Below, in pieces: positions 7,366 to 15,268 of a DNA stretch of 55,126 nucleotides. Each line of letters begins with the position of its first letter. Position 1 is the first letter of the stretch. Source of the DNA: Kitasatospora sp. MBT63 (GTDB taxonomy: Bacteria; Actinomycetota; Actinomycetes; Streptomycetales; Streptomycetaceae); contig NZ_JAIZ01000167.1 of the NCBI RefSeq assembly GCF_000710465.2, forward strand, positions 3,171 to 58,296, in the 5' to 3' direction. A model generated the notes under the pieces. That model made no database searches and was not told the DNA's origin. It was given only the letters and a program-made list of their open reading frames with translations. The position numbers and the translations under genes were made by a program.

Positions 7366-7784
7366 GCGTCGGCCAGCTCCAGCTGGACGGGTTCGGTGTT
7401 CGCCTCGATGAGTGCGCGGCAGTCGTCGCAGTACCGCTCACCGCGGGTGTAGTGCTCGTCAATGCCGCGCGAAGTGCCGCAGATGTCACGGGGTTTCAGC
7501 GGCGGCGGCAGCTCGCGGTCGTCGGCTCCATCGACGGTGGCGATGACGTCCCCGGCGAACCAGATCCGGCCGCCGGCTACGCCGTCGAACTTCGAGGGCC
7601 TGGGGCGCACCTGGTAGATGCAGCGGGCACGGACCGGGCAGGGCCCGCAGGTGGGCAGCAGGTCCAGGCACAGCTTCAGGAGGCTGGTGCGGTCCGAGTA
7701 CCGGCGTTCGCTCGGCGCGAAGGCGAGGTTCCGGTAGCAGGCGGGCATGAAGACTTCGGTGACGGGCAGCGCGGAGTAGGCCAT
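7362..7784 (-). CDS. WhiB-family iron-sulfur transcription factor (phage type)
   Basis: 140 residues. Four WhiB-type cysteines are visible: Cys39, Cys46, Cys49 and Cys55 (CGPCPVRARC gives the conserved C-x2-C-x5-C), with an extra Cys16. A glycine-rich turn GVAGGRIWFAG replaces the usual GVWGG. WhiB proteins bind a [4Fe-4S] cluster and contact sigma factor region 4; phage WhiB homologues alter host gene expression. The C-terminus adds a second CDDC pair, unlike most host WhiB proteins. Lies in the early operon, coupled to the downstream gene. Confidence 0.75.
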   Translation of the reverse strand: MAYSALPVTEVFMPACYRNLAFAPSERRYSDRTSLLKLCLDLLPTCGPCPVRARCIYQVRPRPSKFDGVAGGRIWFAGDVIATVDGADDRELPPPLKPRDICGTSRGIDEHYTRGERYCDDCRALIEANTEPVQLELADA

Positions 7785-7838
7785 GGATCGGGTCCTTTCG
7801 GGGCCCGCCCCGCCAGTGCGGCGGGGCGGGCGGGGATG

Positions 7839-8111
7839 TCAGCGGCGCGAGCGGCGGTCGAGCGGGTGGCGGCGCTCGGCCAGTCGGCGGGGTAGCGGCA
7901 TCAGCCGGATCTGCCACTCCGGGTTCCAGCAGCCGCACGGTGTCCAGGCGTCCCAGTGGTAGCCGCCGAGCCATCCGCCGTCGCCATGGCACTGCGGGCA
8001 GTACTGGTCCGGGCTGTCGGTGACGATGAACACGGGCTTCGGCTCGTCCAGGACGATGATGCGCAGCCGCCGAATGAGCGGAGTCCGGCGGGGAATTCGG
8101 GGAAAGGTCAT
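7839..8111 (-). CDS. Hypothetical zinc-ribbon protein, 90 aa
   Basis: ATG 8111 overlaps the stop of the cytosine methyltransferase gene. Residues 38-60 contain CPQC and CGC (YCPQCHGDGG, PCGCWNP), a probable zinc knuckle similar to DnaJ-type CxxCxG modules, followed by a basic tail ending RRHPLDRRSRR. Nucleic-acid binding is plausible. Family not recognised. Confidence 0.6.
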   Translation of the reverse strand: MTFPRIPRRTPLIRRLRIIVLDEPKPVFIVTDSPDQYCPQCHGDGGWLGGYHWDAWTPCGCWNPEWQIRLMPLPRRLAERRHPLDRRSRR

Positions 8112-9616
8112 CCCAGTGCCGCCTGGATCTGTCGGCCGATCCAGTGGGCGGCGTTGACGGAGACCGCATTGCCGCCCAGCATCGTCTGCTCGGCCTCCGT
8201 GCCGTAGCGGATGTAGCTGGCGGGGAACCTCTGGGCCGCGAATTGCTCGCCAGGGGACAGCATCCTGAACCGGCAGTCCTCAATCCTGGGTGCCGACTGG
8301 ACGAGCGCGGCGGATGCCTTGGTGCTGAGCGTGTGGAAGGGGTGTCCAGCGGTCTTTGCTGCTGCCTTGCGGTAGGGGATGACAAGGGTGTTGCTGTGCG
8401 GCTCGTCGGTTCGCCCGCCTGGGACGACGAGGGCATGGTGCCTGCCCTGGGCGGTCACGGCGGAGAGCGGGTTGCTGACGGGGCTGGCCGTCGCGTGGTT
8501 GCGGTACTCCACGATGTAGGGCTCCGGCAGGGCGACCAGGGCCTCGCTCTCGCGAGTGGTCCGTGCTCGGAACGGGGCATCGCTGCGGGCGCTGGTGTTG
8601 TTCCAGCTGCCGCCGGCAGGGACGAGGAGCCCCTCACCCTGCTTGGTGCTTCGAGCGGGCAGAGGGCGGGCTGCGGGGTCGAAGGCGCGGGCGGTTCCGT
8701 CCTTGCCATGGGTGAGGGTGAGGCCGCTCGGCTGGTGGGGGTACAGCTCCAGACCGGCCTGGATGCGCGCCATCGTGGTCGCGGCCAACGGCTTCTTCCG
8801 GTCGCCGATCCGCGTGCCAAGGTTCGTCCAGTCGATCGCGGTGGCGGCCGGGCGGACGTACGGCTCCACTATGGCGTGGCGGCACCGCGAGTTGGGGCAG
8901 CGGTAGTCGTACTGGACGCCGTACTTGCCGATGGTGGCCTTCGGGTTGCGCCAGCTCTGGAACGCGTGAACGTCCTCACCGCAGTCGAAGCACCACGCCT
9001 TCGGACGTGGTGTCAGATCGACACGGCGGGCACCCTTTGGCGTAAATACGATGTACAGCCGATCTCGCCATTGTGGGGCGGGTTCGTTGCGCTCGTCACC
9101 GATGTGCGCCGAGCTCACCGAGGTGATCTGGTGCTGGTAGCCCAGCTCCTCCATCGCTGCGAGCCATGCCCGGAACAGCTGCCAGTCCGTGGCGAACTCG
9201 ATGACGTTCTCGATCGCGATGGCCTTGAACCGGCGGGCTTCTGCAGCCCTGACGACGCACCACGCGGTGGCGCGGGTGCGCTCGAATGCTTCCTTGGGCA
9301 AGGTCTTGAACCCGTCCTCGTTCTCGTCGAACAGGGACATCTGGTCATCGGGCTCGCTCTGGCGGCGACGGCCGCCAGCGGGGCTGATCTCCGTGCAGAT
9401 GATCGATGCCCAGAGGAGGTCGGCCTTCGGCAGGTAGCGCATCCGCATGTCGGATACGTCGGTGAGCAGGTGGTCGGCCTTCGGGTGGTTCGCCGCGTGG
9501 GTGGCGAGGGCGACGCTCCAGTGGTTCACGCCGAGCAACAACTCGATGCCGGACTCAACGAGGCCGGTGGAGCTTCCTCCTCCACCGCAGAGGAAGTCGA
9601 TGGCGGTCAGGGACAT
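8108..9616 (-). CDS. C5-cytosine DNA methyltransferase, divergent phage type
   Basis: 502 residues from ATG 9616, with the leader repeat upstream. Motif I is DFLCGGGGSSTGL (residues 7-19). The catalytic-loop motif IV, normally PCQ, reads IICTEISPAGG with a cysteine at the expected place. Motif VI is IENV, motif VIII is QWRDR, and the C-terminal motif X is GNAVSVN. A CxxC zinc element (CFDCGE ... CPNSRC) interrupts the central part. The enzyme probably methylates cytosine for self-protection. Loss of the Pro and Gln around the nucleophile makes activity worth testing. Confidence 0.85.
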   Translation of the reverse strand: MSLTAIDFLCGGGGSSTGLVESGIELLLGVNHWSVALATHAANHPKADHLLTDVSDMRMRYLPKADLLWASIICTEISPAGGRRRQSEPDDQMSLFDENEDGFKTLPKEAFERTRATAWCVVRAAEARRFKAIAIENVIEFATDWQLFRAWLAAMEELGYQHQITSVSSAHIGDERNEPAPQWRDRLYIVFTPKGARRVDLTPRPKAWCFDCGEDVHAFQSWRNPKATIGKYGVQYDYRCPNSRCRHAIVEPYVRPAATAIDWTNLGTRIGDRKKPLAATTMARIQAGLELYPHQPSGLTLTHGKDGTARAFDPAARPLPARSTKQGEGLLVPAGGSWNNTSARSDAPFRARTTRESEALVALPEPYIVEYRNHATASPVSNPLSAVTAQGRHHALVVPGGRTDEPHSNTLVIPYRKAAAKTAGHPFHTLSTKASAALVQSAPRIEDCRFRMLSPGEQFAAQRFPASYIRYGTEAEQTMLGGNAVSVNAAHWIGRQIQAALG

Positions 9617-9625
9617 GGTGATCTC

Positions 9626-9638
9626 TCTCCAAGAGGTC
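9626..9638 (-). repeat. Early-gene leader repeat, copy 2
   Basis: Exact minus-strand GACCTCTTGGAGA, 10 bases before the cytosine methyltransferase start. Confidence 0.65.
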
Positions 9639-9676
9639 GGGGGTGCCCGGCCCGCGTGGCGGGCCGGGCGGGTGTT

Positions 9677-9796
9677 TCAGCGGTGGCGGCCGCGTCGGCG
9701 GCTTCGGCGCTCGGTGCGGAAGTCCTCGACGGCCGCGGCCGTCCAAGCGAGTGCGCCAAGCACGGCCAGGCCGAGTAAGGCGAGGTCGACGGTCAC
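9677..9796 (-). CDS. 39-aa single-span membrane protein
   Basis: Small gene read from GTG 9796, which overlaps the TGA of the upstream gene (GTGA). Sequence begins MTVDLALLGLAVLGALAWTA, a clear transmembrane helix, then ends in a very basic tail (RSRRRGRHR). It fits an N-out, C-in microprotein. Function unknown. Confidence 0.5.
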   Translation of the reverse strand: MTVDLALLGLAVLGALAWTAAAVEDFRTERRSRRRGRHR

Positions 9797-9984
9797 GGCC
9801 GCCCCGCGTTCGCCGGGCAGGTCCCGGCGCCGGTGAGGCGGGCCAGGTTGATCAGCAGGCCGCCTGAGTCGTTGATGCGGCGTGCCTCGGTGATGGCGTT
9901 CACGATCTCCGCGCGCTCGGCGTCGGTGGTCGGGTGGGCGACCAGACAGTGGCAGCGGCGGGCCTGGGTCTCGGGTTCAGCCAC
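9793..9984 (-). CDS. Small hypothetical protein, 63 aa
   Basis: ATG 9984, overlapping the upstream gene by 8 bp; the stop is coupled to the 39-aa membrane protein. Contains a CHCLVAHP segment and the helix TDAERAEIVNAITEARRIND. Coding support comes from the two overlapping junctions. Family not recognised. Confidence 0.5.
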   Translation of the reverse strand: MAEPETQARRCHCLVAHPTTDAERAEIVNAITEARRINDSGGLLINLARLTGAGTCPANAGRP

Positions 9985-10639
9985 GGTCGATGTCCGTGCT
10001 GGTTGCGAACTCGGTGGCCGTAACCCCGAGGTGCAGCATTGCGTCGCCGCGCATCCACAGGCTCCTGGGCCAGTCGCGGCTGGGGTGGGCGTAGATCCGG
10101 TGCCAGCCGTCCTCGTACAGGCCCTGGTGGTCCACCTCGTAGGACCCCGCGGCGTACTGGCGCTCGACGTAGGGGCGCAGCACCGGCGTCCGGGGTGTTC
10201 CGTCGGCGGTGAGGTGCTGGGTCTTTAGCGCGACCGGCTGGAAGGTGGCGCGCCAGGGTTCCGTCAGGCCGCGGCGGAGCAGATAGGCGTCGATCGCGGC
10301 GAAGAGCGGGGAGCGGAGCTGGCGGTTGAGGAGGTCGGAGCCGGCCATCGTGGAGTCGTAGATGAGGTCGGAGATGGTCGGGTTGTCGTCGTGGTGGCGG
10401 CAGACGTGCCAGCCCTTCACGTCGTGGGGGTTGCTGGGCAGTCCCTCGTCGCTGGCGATGGCCAGGTGGCTGCCGTCGGGCAGGTCGGCGTGGATGTAGT
10501 ACGCGCCGCCGCCGAGCTCGAAGTCGGTGACGAAGCCGCGTTCGCGCAGGGGCCGGATGATGTGGCCGTAGTTCTCGAACAGGCGGGTCCAGTCCGGGTC
10601 GGTGACGCGGCGGTGGTCGGGCAGGGGTGCGAGGCGCAC
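9977..10639 (-). CDS. Hypothetical phage protein, 220 aa
   Basis: GTG start at 10639 chosen because the leader repeat (CCTCTTGGAGACCACC) ends just before it; the ATG 30 bases upstream lacks a site. Contains FELGGGAYYIHADLPDGSHL and WHVCRHHDDNPTISDLIYDS, alpha/beta throughout, no membrane segment. Homologues appear in other Streptomyces mobile elements as far as I recall, without assigned function. Confidence 0.65.
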   Translation of the reverse strand: MRLAPLPDHRRVTDPDWTRLFENYGHIIRPLRERGFVTDFELGGGAYYIHADLPDGSHLAIASDEGLPSNPHDVKGWHVCRHHDDNPTISDLIYDSTMAGSDLLNRQLRSPLFAAIDAYLLRRGLTEPWRATFQPVALKTQHLTADGTPRTPVLRPYVERQYAAGSYEVDHQGLYEDGWHRIYAHPSRDWPRSLWMRGDAMLHLGVTATEFATSTDIDRG

Positions 10640-10644
10640 GGTGG

Positions 10645-10656
10645 TCTCCAAGAGGT
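10645..10656 (-). repeat. Early-gene leader repeat, copy 3
   Basis: Minus-strand ACCTCTTGGAGA, just before the GTG at 10639. Confidence 0.6.
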
Positions 10657-10665
10657 TGATTCTCT

Positions 10666-10685
10666 GCAACTTGCGTTAGGTTGTC
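10666..10685. promoter_or_regulatory. Imperfect palindromic operator-like site
   Basis: GCAACTTGCGTTAGGTTGTC is related to the 14924-14943 palindrome and continues into GCCTACTTTT, a tail shared with 14924 and with 11215-11230. It precedes the gene starting at 10639. Confidence 0.4.
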
Positions 10686-10731
10686 GCCTACTTTTGGGCC
10701 GGGCGGATCGGCTCCGCCCGGCCCGGCGGGG

Positions 10732-11121
10732 CTATGCGGCCTGGCGGATGCTGGCGGCGAGTCGGTCGGCGTAGGCGGTGGCGGTCTCGGCGATCCGGCG
10801 GGCTTCGATGGCGATCTGCCGGGCCTGCTGGATGGCGTAGACGCCATTGCGGCTGTCGAGCGGCCCGGCGCCGTGGCCGAGCGATTCGATGAGGCGGGTG
10901 GCCTTGTCGTCGAGGGCGTGTTCGGCGTGTCCGAGGCCGTCGAGCTCGCGCTCAGCTCGGGCCCGGTCGCGCAGGTCGGCGATCTCGCCGAGGGCCTCAC
11001 CTACGGCCTCGTCCTCGTTGAGCTGCTCGGCGAGGTCGAGGAGCAGGGGCGCGAGCTGGCCGGTGTGGTCGAGCGTCAGGGCTCCGTCCGAGTTGATTCC
11101 GAGCGTTGGCAGGTAGGTCAT
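10732..11121 (-). CDS. Hypothetical helical protein, 129 aa
   Basis: Starts MTYLPTLGINSDGALTLDHT at ATG 11121, with GGAGGAAGCGC upstream and promoter copy C beyond. The rest is nearly all helix with heptad-like Leu/Ala spacing (LLLDLAEQLNEDEAVGEALG; ARQIAIEARRIAETATAYAD), suggesting a coiled coil. Function unknown. Confidence 0.65.
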   Translation of the reverse strand: MTYLPTLGINSDGALTLDHTGQLAPLLLDLAEQLNEDEAVGEALGEIADLRDRARAERELDGLGHAEHALDDKATRLIESLGHGAGPLDSRNGVYAIQQARQIAIEARRIAETATAYADRLAASIRQAA

Positions 11122-11163
11122 GCGCTTCCTCCGATCCTCCGAGCGAGACCCTCTCGCTTATGT

Positions 11164-11182
11164 CTTAATTCTATACGCTCAT
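11164..11182 (-). promoter_or_regulatory. Early promoter motif, copy C
   Basis: Minus strand GAGCGTATAGAATTAAG with TATAGAAT and a GTGGAT element about 18 bp upstream. It is 43 bp before the gene at 11121. Confidence 0.65.
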
Positions 11183-11226
11183 GATCATCCGATCCACCTC
11201 TCCGTGGAACGTCATAAAGTTGTTAC

Positions 11227-12150
11227 CTACTTTCGCAGCCTGCTTCGGGCCTCTGCGATCACCGCACGCGCCTCCTGCTGAGCCGCCTGGAGTGTCTGAG
11301 CGCCCTTCTGCGCCTGGTTGCGCCGTGCCTCCGCCTCCGTGTGCCAGTCCTCCCAGAACTGCCCCTCCTGCGCCCGTACAGCCTCCTTCCGCGCGGCGTC
11401 CTGCTTCGCGCGCTGAGCCCTCGGGCTGGTGCCGCACGCCCGGCAGTTCCTCGCAGGCTTCCGGTGCGCCGGGCATCCCTCCGGCTGCACGCCGGGCGAC
11501 GGATCGTCCTCTCCAGCTGCGGGAGCGGGCTCCCCTGTGGCGCCAGCCACGGGGGTAGGGGGGAAAGGAAAGGAGGAGGTAGGAGAAGGAAAGGAAGGGG
11601 TTCCCCCGGGGGAACCTGCTGGGTTCCCCGGCGGGAACCTGTTGGGTTCCCCTGCGGGAACCTGTTCTTCGCCTGGCACTGGGTTCCCCTGGGGGAACCC
11701 ATCTGACGCAGGGGCTGCCTCGGTCGGCGTGTCCTTCTCCATCAGATCCAGGTAGGTGCGCGCGGCCTTCGACGGTGCGGCCCGTTTCACTCCCTTGCGT
11801 GCGAGGTTCGGGTTCTTCGGCGCCTTGTTCGCCTCCAGCCGCTGCGCCCTCAGATCGTTGGCCTTCGGCATCTCCGGCACCGCCAGGGGGAAGACCCGGT
11901 ACACCGCAGCCCTGCCCGGACGCCCGACCTCGACCCGCTCCACCAGACCCTTGGCAACCAGCTCGGTGATGATCGTCGTGCACCGCTTCTCGCCGACGCC
12001 CACCCACGCGACCATCCGGTTCATGCCAGGTCGCGACAGGCGGGTCTCGTCGTCGGCGGAGTCAGCGAGCTTCTGCATCATGAGCTTCTGCGTTGGGTTG
12101 ACCATGTCCTTCGGCAGGTAACTGGCCAGGATCATCAGGTGGATGGACAC
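11227..12150 (-). CDS. Winged-helix replication/initiator-type protein
   Basis: 307 residues. Residues 1-95 form a helix-turn-helix or winged-helix domain (LVAKGLVERVEVGRPGRAAVYRVF, the wing) as in phage and plasmid replication proteins of the DnaD/RepA-like type. The middle (150-210) is a Gly/Pro/Asn-rich linker with repeated PxGNP and PAGEP units, encoded by four near-identical DNA palindromes (11599-11699). The C-terminal part has CPAHRKPARNCRACG, a probable zinc knuckle, then a charged helix. I infer a replication initiator with its origin inside its own gene; a regulator is the alternative. Confidence 0.6.
   Translation of the reverse strand: MSIHLMILASYLPKDMVNPTQKLMMQKLADSADDETRLSRPGMNRMVAWVGVGEKRCTTIITELVAKGLVERVEVGRPGRAAVYRVFPLAVPEMPKANDLRAQRLEANKAPKNPNLARKGVKRAAPSKAARTYLDLMEKDTPTEAAPASDGFPQGNPVPGEEQVPAGEPNRFPPGNPAGSPGGTPSFPSPTSSFPFPPTPVAGATGEPAPAAGEDDPSPGVQPEGCPAHRKPARNCRACGTSPRAQRAKQDAARKEAVRAQEGQFWEDWHTEAEARRNQAQKGAQTLQAAQQEARAVIAEARSRLRK
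11599..11699. repeat. Four 18-bp palindromic iterons (putative replication origin)
   Basis: GGTTCCCCCGGGGGAACC at 11599-11616 is a perfect palindrome. Variants with the same GGTTCCCC...GGGAACC arms lie at 11622-11639, 11645-11662 and 11682-11699, at intervals of 23, 23 and 37 bp. They sit within the coding sequence of the putative initiator. Regular spacing at about two helical turns is expected of iterons bound by a replication protein. Confidence 0.6.
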
Positions 12151-12202
12151 TGCGGATTCCCCTCGGTGGTGCTCGGACGTGCGCTACGGACCGGGTAGGG
12201 GC

Positions 12203-13333
12203 TCACTCGCGGTACGGCACGACGCGGATGGTCCTCGCAGATGACCTGCCGGTGTCGCGCATCGGCACGGGCAGGCCGGCGGCCTTGAGGATCTTCACCA
12301 TCTTGGCCAGGTCCTCGGTCTGCGGGACCTTTAGACCGGCGTCGTCGAAGAGCTCGATCATCTTCGTCACGTCGGGTTCCTCTACGGGGTTCTCCCCGCC
12401 CCACTTCAGGATGTTCGGCCCGTACTGGCCAGCCTTGGAAGCGTCGAGCTTCTTGCGCGCGAAGTCCTTGATCCGCTTGGCCTCGGCGAAGGGCTTGTGG
12501 GCTTCGACGTAGTCGATCAGCGCCTGTTCCACGTCCTTGTCGTCATGGATCAGGGTTGTCTGTGCGGGGCGGCCCGGCGCCGGTATGCCCCAGCAGGCCG
12601 TGGCGAAGGGGCAGAAGTCGCAGGCGGCGTCCAGGCCGGGCCCCAGGAAGTCGCGGCGGCCTTCCTCCGGCCTCTTGGTCTCAGCAACGCGGGTGAGCCA
12701 CCAGCGGGCTTCCTCGGCGCGCTGCGGGTCGAACGGGATCTCGTGGACGTACTCGTCGCCGTTGTCCCTGCACACGTAGCGAAGCCTGATCTGCTCAACG
12801 GCGACCGGTCCGAGGCGGGCCAGAACGCGCTGCCCTGTGCGGTCTTCGAAGCCATCCGTGCGCAGCAGATCGGCGTACAGGTGGACTTGCCGCAACTCGG
12901 CTTCCGTCGGGCCGTAGCGCAGAACGTCGTCCCACTTCCAGACGGTCTTGGTCTTGATGTCCTCGACGGTGACGACGTCGGCGGCCACCTTGGGGCGTAG
13001 CCGGGCGGGCAGGCGCTTGGCGGTGGCAGCGTCGAGTTGGACGATGTCGATGCTTCCCCGGATGGCGGGGTCGGCGACCTTGCGCTCGATGAGCCAGCCG
13101 AACTCGTCCTTCGCGGCCCTGGTCAGACCCTCGTGGGCCATAGTGCCGAGCGCGGCGGCGCGGCTGAACACGTGGTCGGTCTTGGGATGCCCGTGGAGGA
13201 TGTAGGCGGCGCGGCGCTCGCACACGGTGTCGCTCGCACCGAGCTGGACTTGCAGGGAGCGGGGCCGGCGGCCGTTCGCTGCTTCGACGGCCGCCCAGAT
13301 GGACGGCGAGCTGGGCATGGCTGAGATGGACAT
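12203..13333 (-). CDS. PD-(D/E)XK nuclease, RecB/Cas4-like
   Basis: Start ATG 13333 (MSISAMPSSPSIWAAV), supported by leader copy 4 just upstream; 376 residues. VEDIKTKTVWKWDD supplies the D-x-K active-site motif; ADPAIRGSIDIVQLD gives the preceding acidic G-x-x-D strand; GPGLDAACDFCPFATACW holds the cysteine cluster of Cas4/AddB-type iron-sulfur nucleases. It likely resects or processes DNA ends in phage recombination, together with the Sak4-like ATPase encoded immediately upstream. About 165 C-terminal residues beyond the cysteine cluster are family-specific. Confidence 0.8.
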   Translation of the reverse strand: MSISAMPSSPSIWAAVEAANGRRPRSLQVQLGASDTVCERRAAYILHGHPKTDHVFSRAAALGTMAHEGLTRAAKDEFGWLIERKVADPAIRGSIDIVQLDAATAKRLPARLRPKVAADVVTVEDIKTKTVWKWDDVLRYGPTEAELRQVHLYADLLRTDGFEDRTGQRVLARLGPVAVEQIRLRYVCRDNGDEYVHEIPFDPQRAEEARWWLTRVAETKRPEEGRRDFLGPGLDAACDFCPFATACWGIPAPGRPAQTTLIHDDKDVEQALIDYVEAHKPFAEAKRIKDFARKKLDASKAGQYGPNILKWGGENPVEEPDVTKMIELFDDAGLKVPQTEDLAKMVKILKAAGLPVPMRDTGRSSARTIRVVPYRE

Positions 13334-13341
13334 GGGTCTCT

Positions 13342-13354
13342 TCTCCAAGAGGTC
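13342..13354 (-). repeat. Early-gene leader repeat, copy 4
   Basis: Exact minus-strand GACCTCTTGGAGA before the nuclease start at 13333. Confidence 0.65.
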
Positions 13355-13395
13355 ATGAGGGCCGGGCCGCCCGAGAGGGACGGCCCGGCGGGGCG

Positions 13396-14517
13396 TCAGC
13401 TGTCGGCGGGAGGTTCGTCACCCGCGAACTCGGCGTCGGCATCCTGTTTGGCCGCTACAGCAGCTCGTAGCTTCTTCGCGTCGTCTTCCAGCTTCTCGGC
13501 GGCCTCGCGCAGCTTGTCGGCGTCGCTCTGCGGCTCGTCCTCCATGCCGCGCTTCGGCTCGGCGAGCTTCGCAACGCGTCGCCTGATCGCCATCGCGACG
13601 ATGTCGCCTTCCTGTTCGCTGAGCCCGGACTGCTGGGGGTGGGCAGAGTCCCAGAGCTGCTTGAGGGTGGCCTTGTCGGTTGCTGCTTCGATGCGGGCCA
13701 GCCACGGCTTGGTCCGGTCGGCGGCCAGCTCAGGCATGACGCGCGGCTGGGAGTCGACCGAGCAGCCCATCCGGTTGAAGACCAGGTCTTCGATGGTGAA
13801 GTCCGGGATCTGGAGCGGCCTTCGGTCGGGAACCGCCATCCGCAGCGAGCGGACCTTGACGACTTCCGGCTCCTGGCCACGGCGCATCCGGACCCACACT
13901 GAGCAGTCGAAGCCGAGGTCCTTGTGCCCTACGACCTTCCACTCCCGCCGGCCGGTGATCGGGTTGCCGTTCTCGTCGACGCTGCTGACCTCCTTGCCAC
14001 GGGCGAGGACGAGGACGATTCCGGGGAAGGTCCGCAGGTAGTGCATGACGTCCGACCACCGGTCCACGGCGTCGTTCCAGAGGTTCATGGCGATGTCGAC
14101 GGCGGCGTCCGGGTCCTGGGCAAGGACCTTGGAGTTCTTCTTGGTCCGTCGGGCGCGCTCCTGAGTCCAGGTGGTCAGCATCCGCCACAGGGCGCTGACT
14201 GAGTCGATGGTCAGTACCACCGGTGGCTTCCCCGCGCGTGCCGCCTCGCGGGCCTCGAAGTAGACGGCTTCGACCTGCTCGCGGATGTCCCGGTAGGTGC
14301 CGTCATGCTCGATGATCAGGTAACGGGCGCCTGGGATGGCGGCATACTCGTCGGCCGACCCCTCGGCAAGGTCGATCCAGTACATCTGCCCGATCTGCTC
14401 TGATGCACTGAACTGCGCCGCGGCGTAGGTCTTTCCGGCGCCTTCCTCGCCTTCGATGAGGACGAGGGGGAAGGGCACGACGCCGGTGGGCTTCCGGCTT
14501 TTGATCTTGGGTGGCAC
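13396..14517 (-). CDS. Phage RecA-like ATPase, Sak4 type
   Basis: GTG start at 14517, next to leader copy 5. Walker A is GEEGAGKT (residues 23-30) and Walker B is PVVLTIDSVSALW, with RTFPGIVLVLARGKEV as the following strand. This is the core arrangement of Sak4-type single-strand annealing or RecA-like proteins of phages (AAA_24 family). The last 80 residues are acidic and coiled-coil (ADKLREAAEKLEDDAKKLRA), as in proteins that contact an SSB or nuclease partner. The adjacent RecB/Cas4-like nuclease supports a two-component recombination module. Confidence 0.75.
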   Translation of the reverse strand: MPPKIKSRKPTGVVPFPLVLIEGEEGAGKTYAAAQFSASEQIGQMYWIDLAEGSADEYAAIPGARYLIIEHDGTYRDIREQVEAVYFEAREAARAGKPPVVLTIDSVSALWRMLTTWTQERARRTKKNSKVLAQDPDAAVDIAMNLWNDAVDRWSDVMHYLRTFPGIVLVLARGKEVSSVDENGNPITGRREWKVVGHKDLGFDCSVWVRMRRGQEPEVVKVRSLRMAVPDRRPLQIPDFTIEDLVFNRMGCSVDSQPRVMPELAADRTKPWLARIEAATDKATLKQLWDSAHPQQSGLSEQEGDIVAMAIRRRVAKLAEPKRGMEDEPQSDADKLREAAEKLEDDAKKLRAAVAAKQDADAEFAGDEPPADS

Positions 14518-14524
14518 GGTTCTC

Positions 14525-14537
14525 TCTCCAAGAGGTC
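14525..14537 (-). repeat. Early-gene leader repeat, copy 5
   Basis: Exact minus-strand GACCTCTTGGAGA, 8 bases before GTG 14517. Confidence 0.65.
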
Positions 14538-14548
14538 GTGTCGGTGGG

Positions 14549-14899
14549 TCAGGCCGCGCGCAGGGCGCGAACCTCGAACAGCGGTTCCCACTCCGGATGG
14601 CGCTCAAGGAGCAGCCGAACGTAGCGGGAGCGCCAGTTGTTGTTGAGGCGGAACTCGTCGCCCCTGGTGGCCTGGCCGTAGCGGAAGCGCAGGAGCTCGA
14701 AGAGCATTCCGATGCCGATGCGCTTCCAGCCGCTGCTGACGCACTCGGCGGTGCGACGCTCCAACTCGCGCAGAACCCAGGGGTTCAGCTCGTGGAATGC
14801 CTCGAAGCGGGCCTGGATGGACGTGTTCGGCTCGTGGTCGGGGAAGACCAGTTGCTCGATGTCTTCCAGGCCGGGAAGGCGCGGCTGGGCGCTGGGCAT
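14549..14899 (-). CDS. Hypothetical phage protein, 116 aa
   Basis: ATG 14899 with AGGGGGGATTCGTC upstream. The helical core with conserved-looking FRLNNNWRSRYVRLLLERHP and LFELLRFRYGQATRG resembles small proteins found beside recombination genes in many Gram-positive phages. Function not established. The palindrome at 14924 precedes it. Confidence 0.65.
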   Translation of the reverse strand: MPSAQPRLPGLEDIEQLVFPDHEPNTSIQARFEAFHELNPWVLRELERRTAECVSSGWKRIGIGMLFELLRFRYGQATRGDEFRLNNNWRSRYVRLLLERHPEWEPLFEVRALRAA

Positions 14900-14923
14900 G
14901 ACGAATCCCCCCTCAGAAGGTAT

Positions 14924-14943
14924 GCAACCTTACGTTAAGTTGC
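14924..14943. promoter_or_regulatory. Palindromic operator GCAACnTnACGTnAnGTTGC
   Basis: GCAACCTTACGTTAAGTTGC is nearly self-complementary, with ACGT at its centre. A related site occurs at 10666-10685, and both are followed on the plus strand by CCTAY-TTT. A phage repressor or activator site is likely; the binding protein is not identified. Confidence 0.5.
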
Positions 14944-14974
14944 CACCTATCTTTGACTCAAAGGGTGGGATTGA

Positions 14975-15232
14975 TCAAGGCGCTTCGGCTCCAGCGCCAC
15001 GGCGGCGGGCCGCGTCGGGGCAGTCTGCGGGGTGATGGTCGGCACCGCAGCCGCACGGCTGGACGGGGATGCGGTGTTCCACCCCGCGCAGTTCACCAAG
15101 GAGGGCGGAGGCGCGACGGCGCAGCCCCTCGCCCTCCCGGACGTGAGTGTCGAGCGCGTCGATGACGACGCGCAGGTCCCTTCCCCTGATGGTCGCGACC
15201 GGCCCCATGGCCGGCCTGACATTGATGCGCAT
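14975..15232 (-). CDS. Small zinc-binding hypothetical protein, 85 aa
   Basis: ATG 15232 (MRINVRPAMGPVATIRGRDL) with GGAGGAGG upstream. A coding-looking helix (DALDTHVREGEGLRRRASAL) is followed by PCGCGADHHPADCP, a probable zinc site. The overlapping alternative frame (14947-15285) is Arg/Ser-rich and is rejected. Confidence 0.6.
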   Translation of the reverse strand: MRINVRPAMGPVATIRGRDLRVVIDALDTHVREGEGLRRRASALLGELRGVEHRIPVQPCGCGADHHPADCPDAARRRGAGAEAP

Positions 15233-15268
15233 GACTGCCTCCTCCGGCGGGACCTTCCCGCCGTATGG

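Noticed and set aside
12135..12404. 89-residue frame upstream of the nuclease end
   Set aside because: It is an out-of-frame shadow of the RecB/Cas4-like gene, with Arg/Gly-rich translation.
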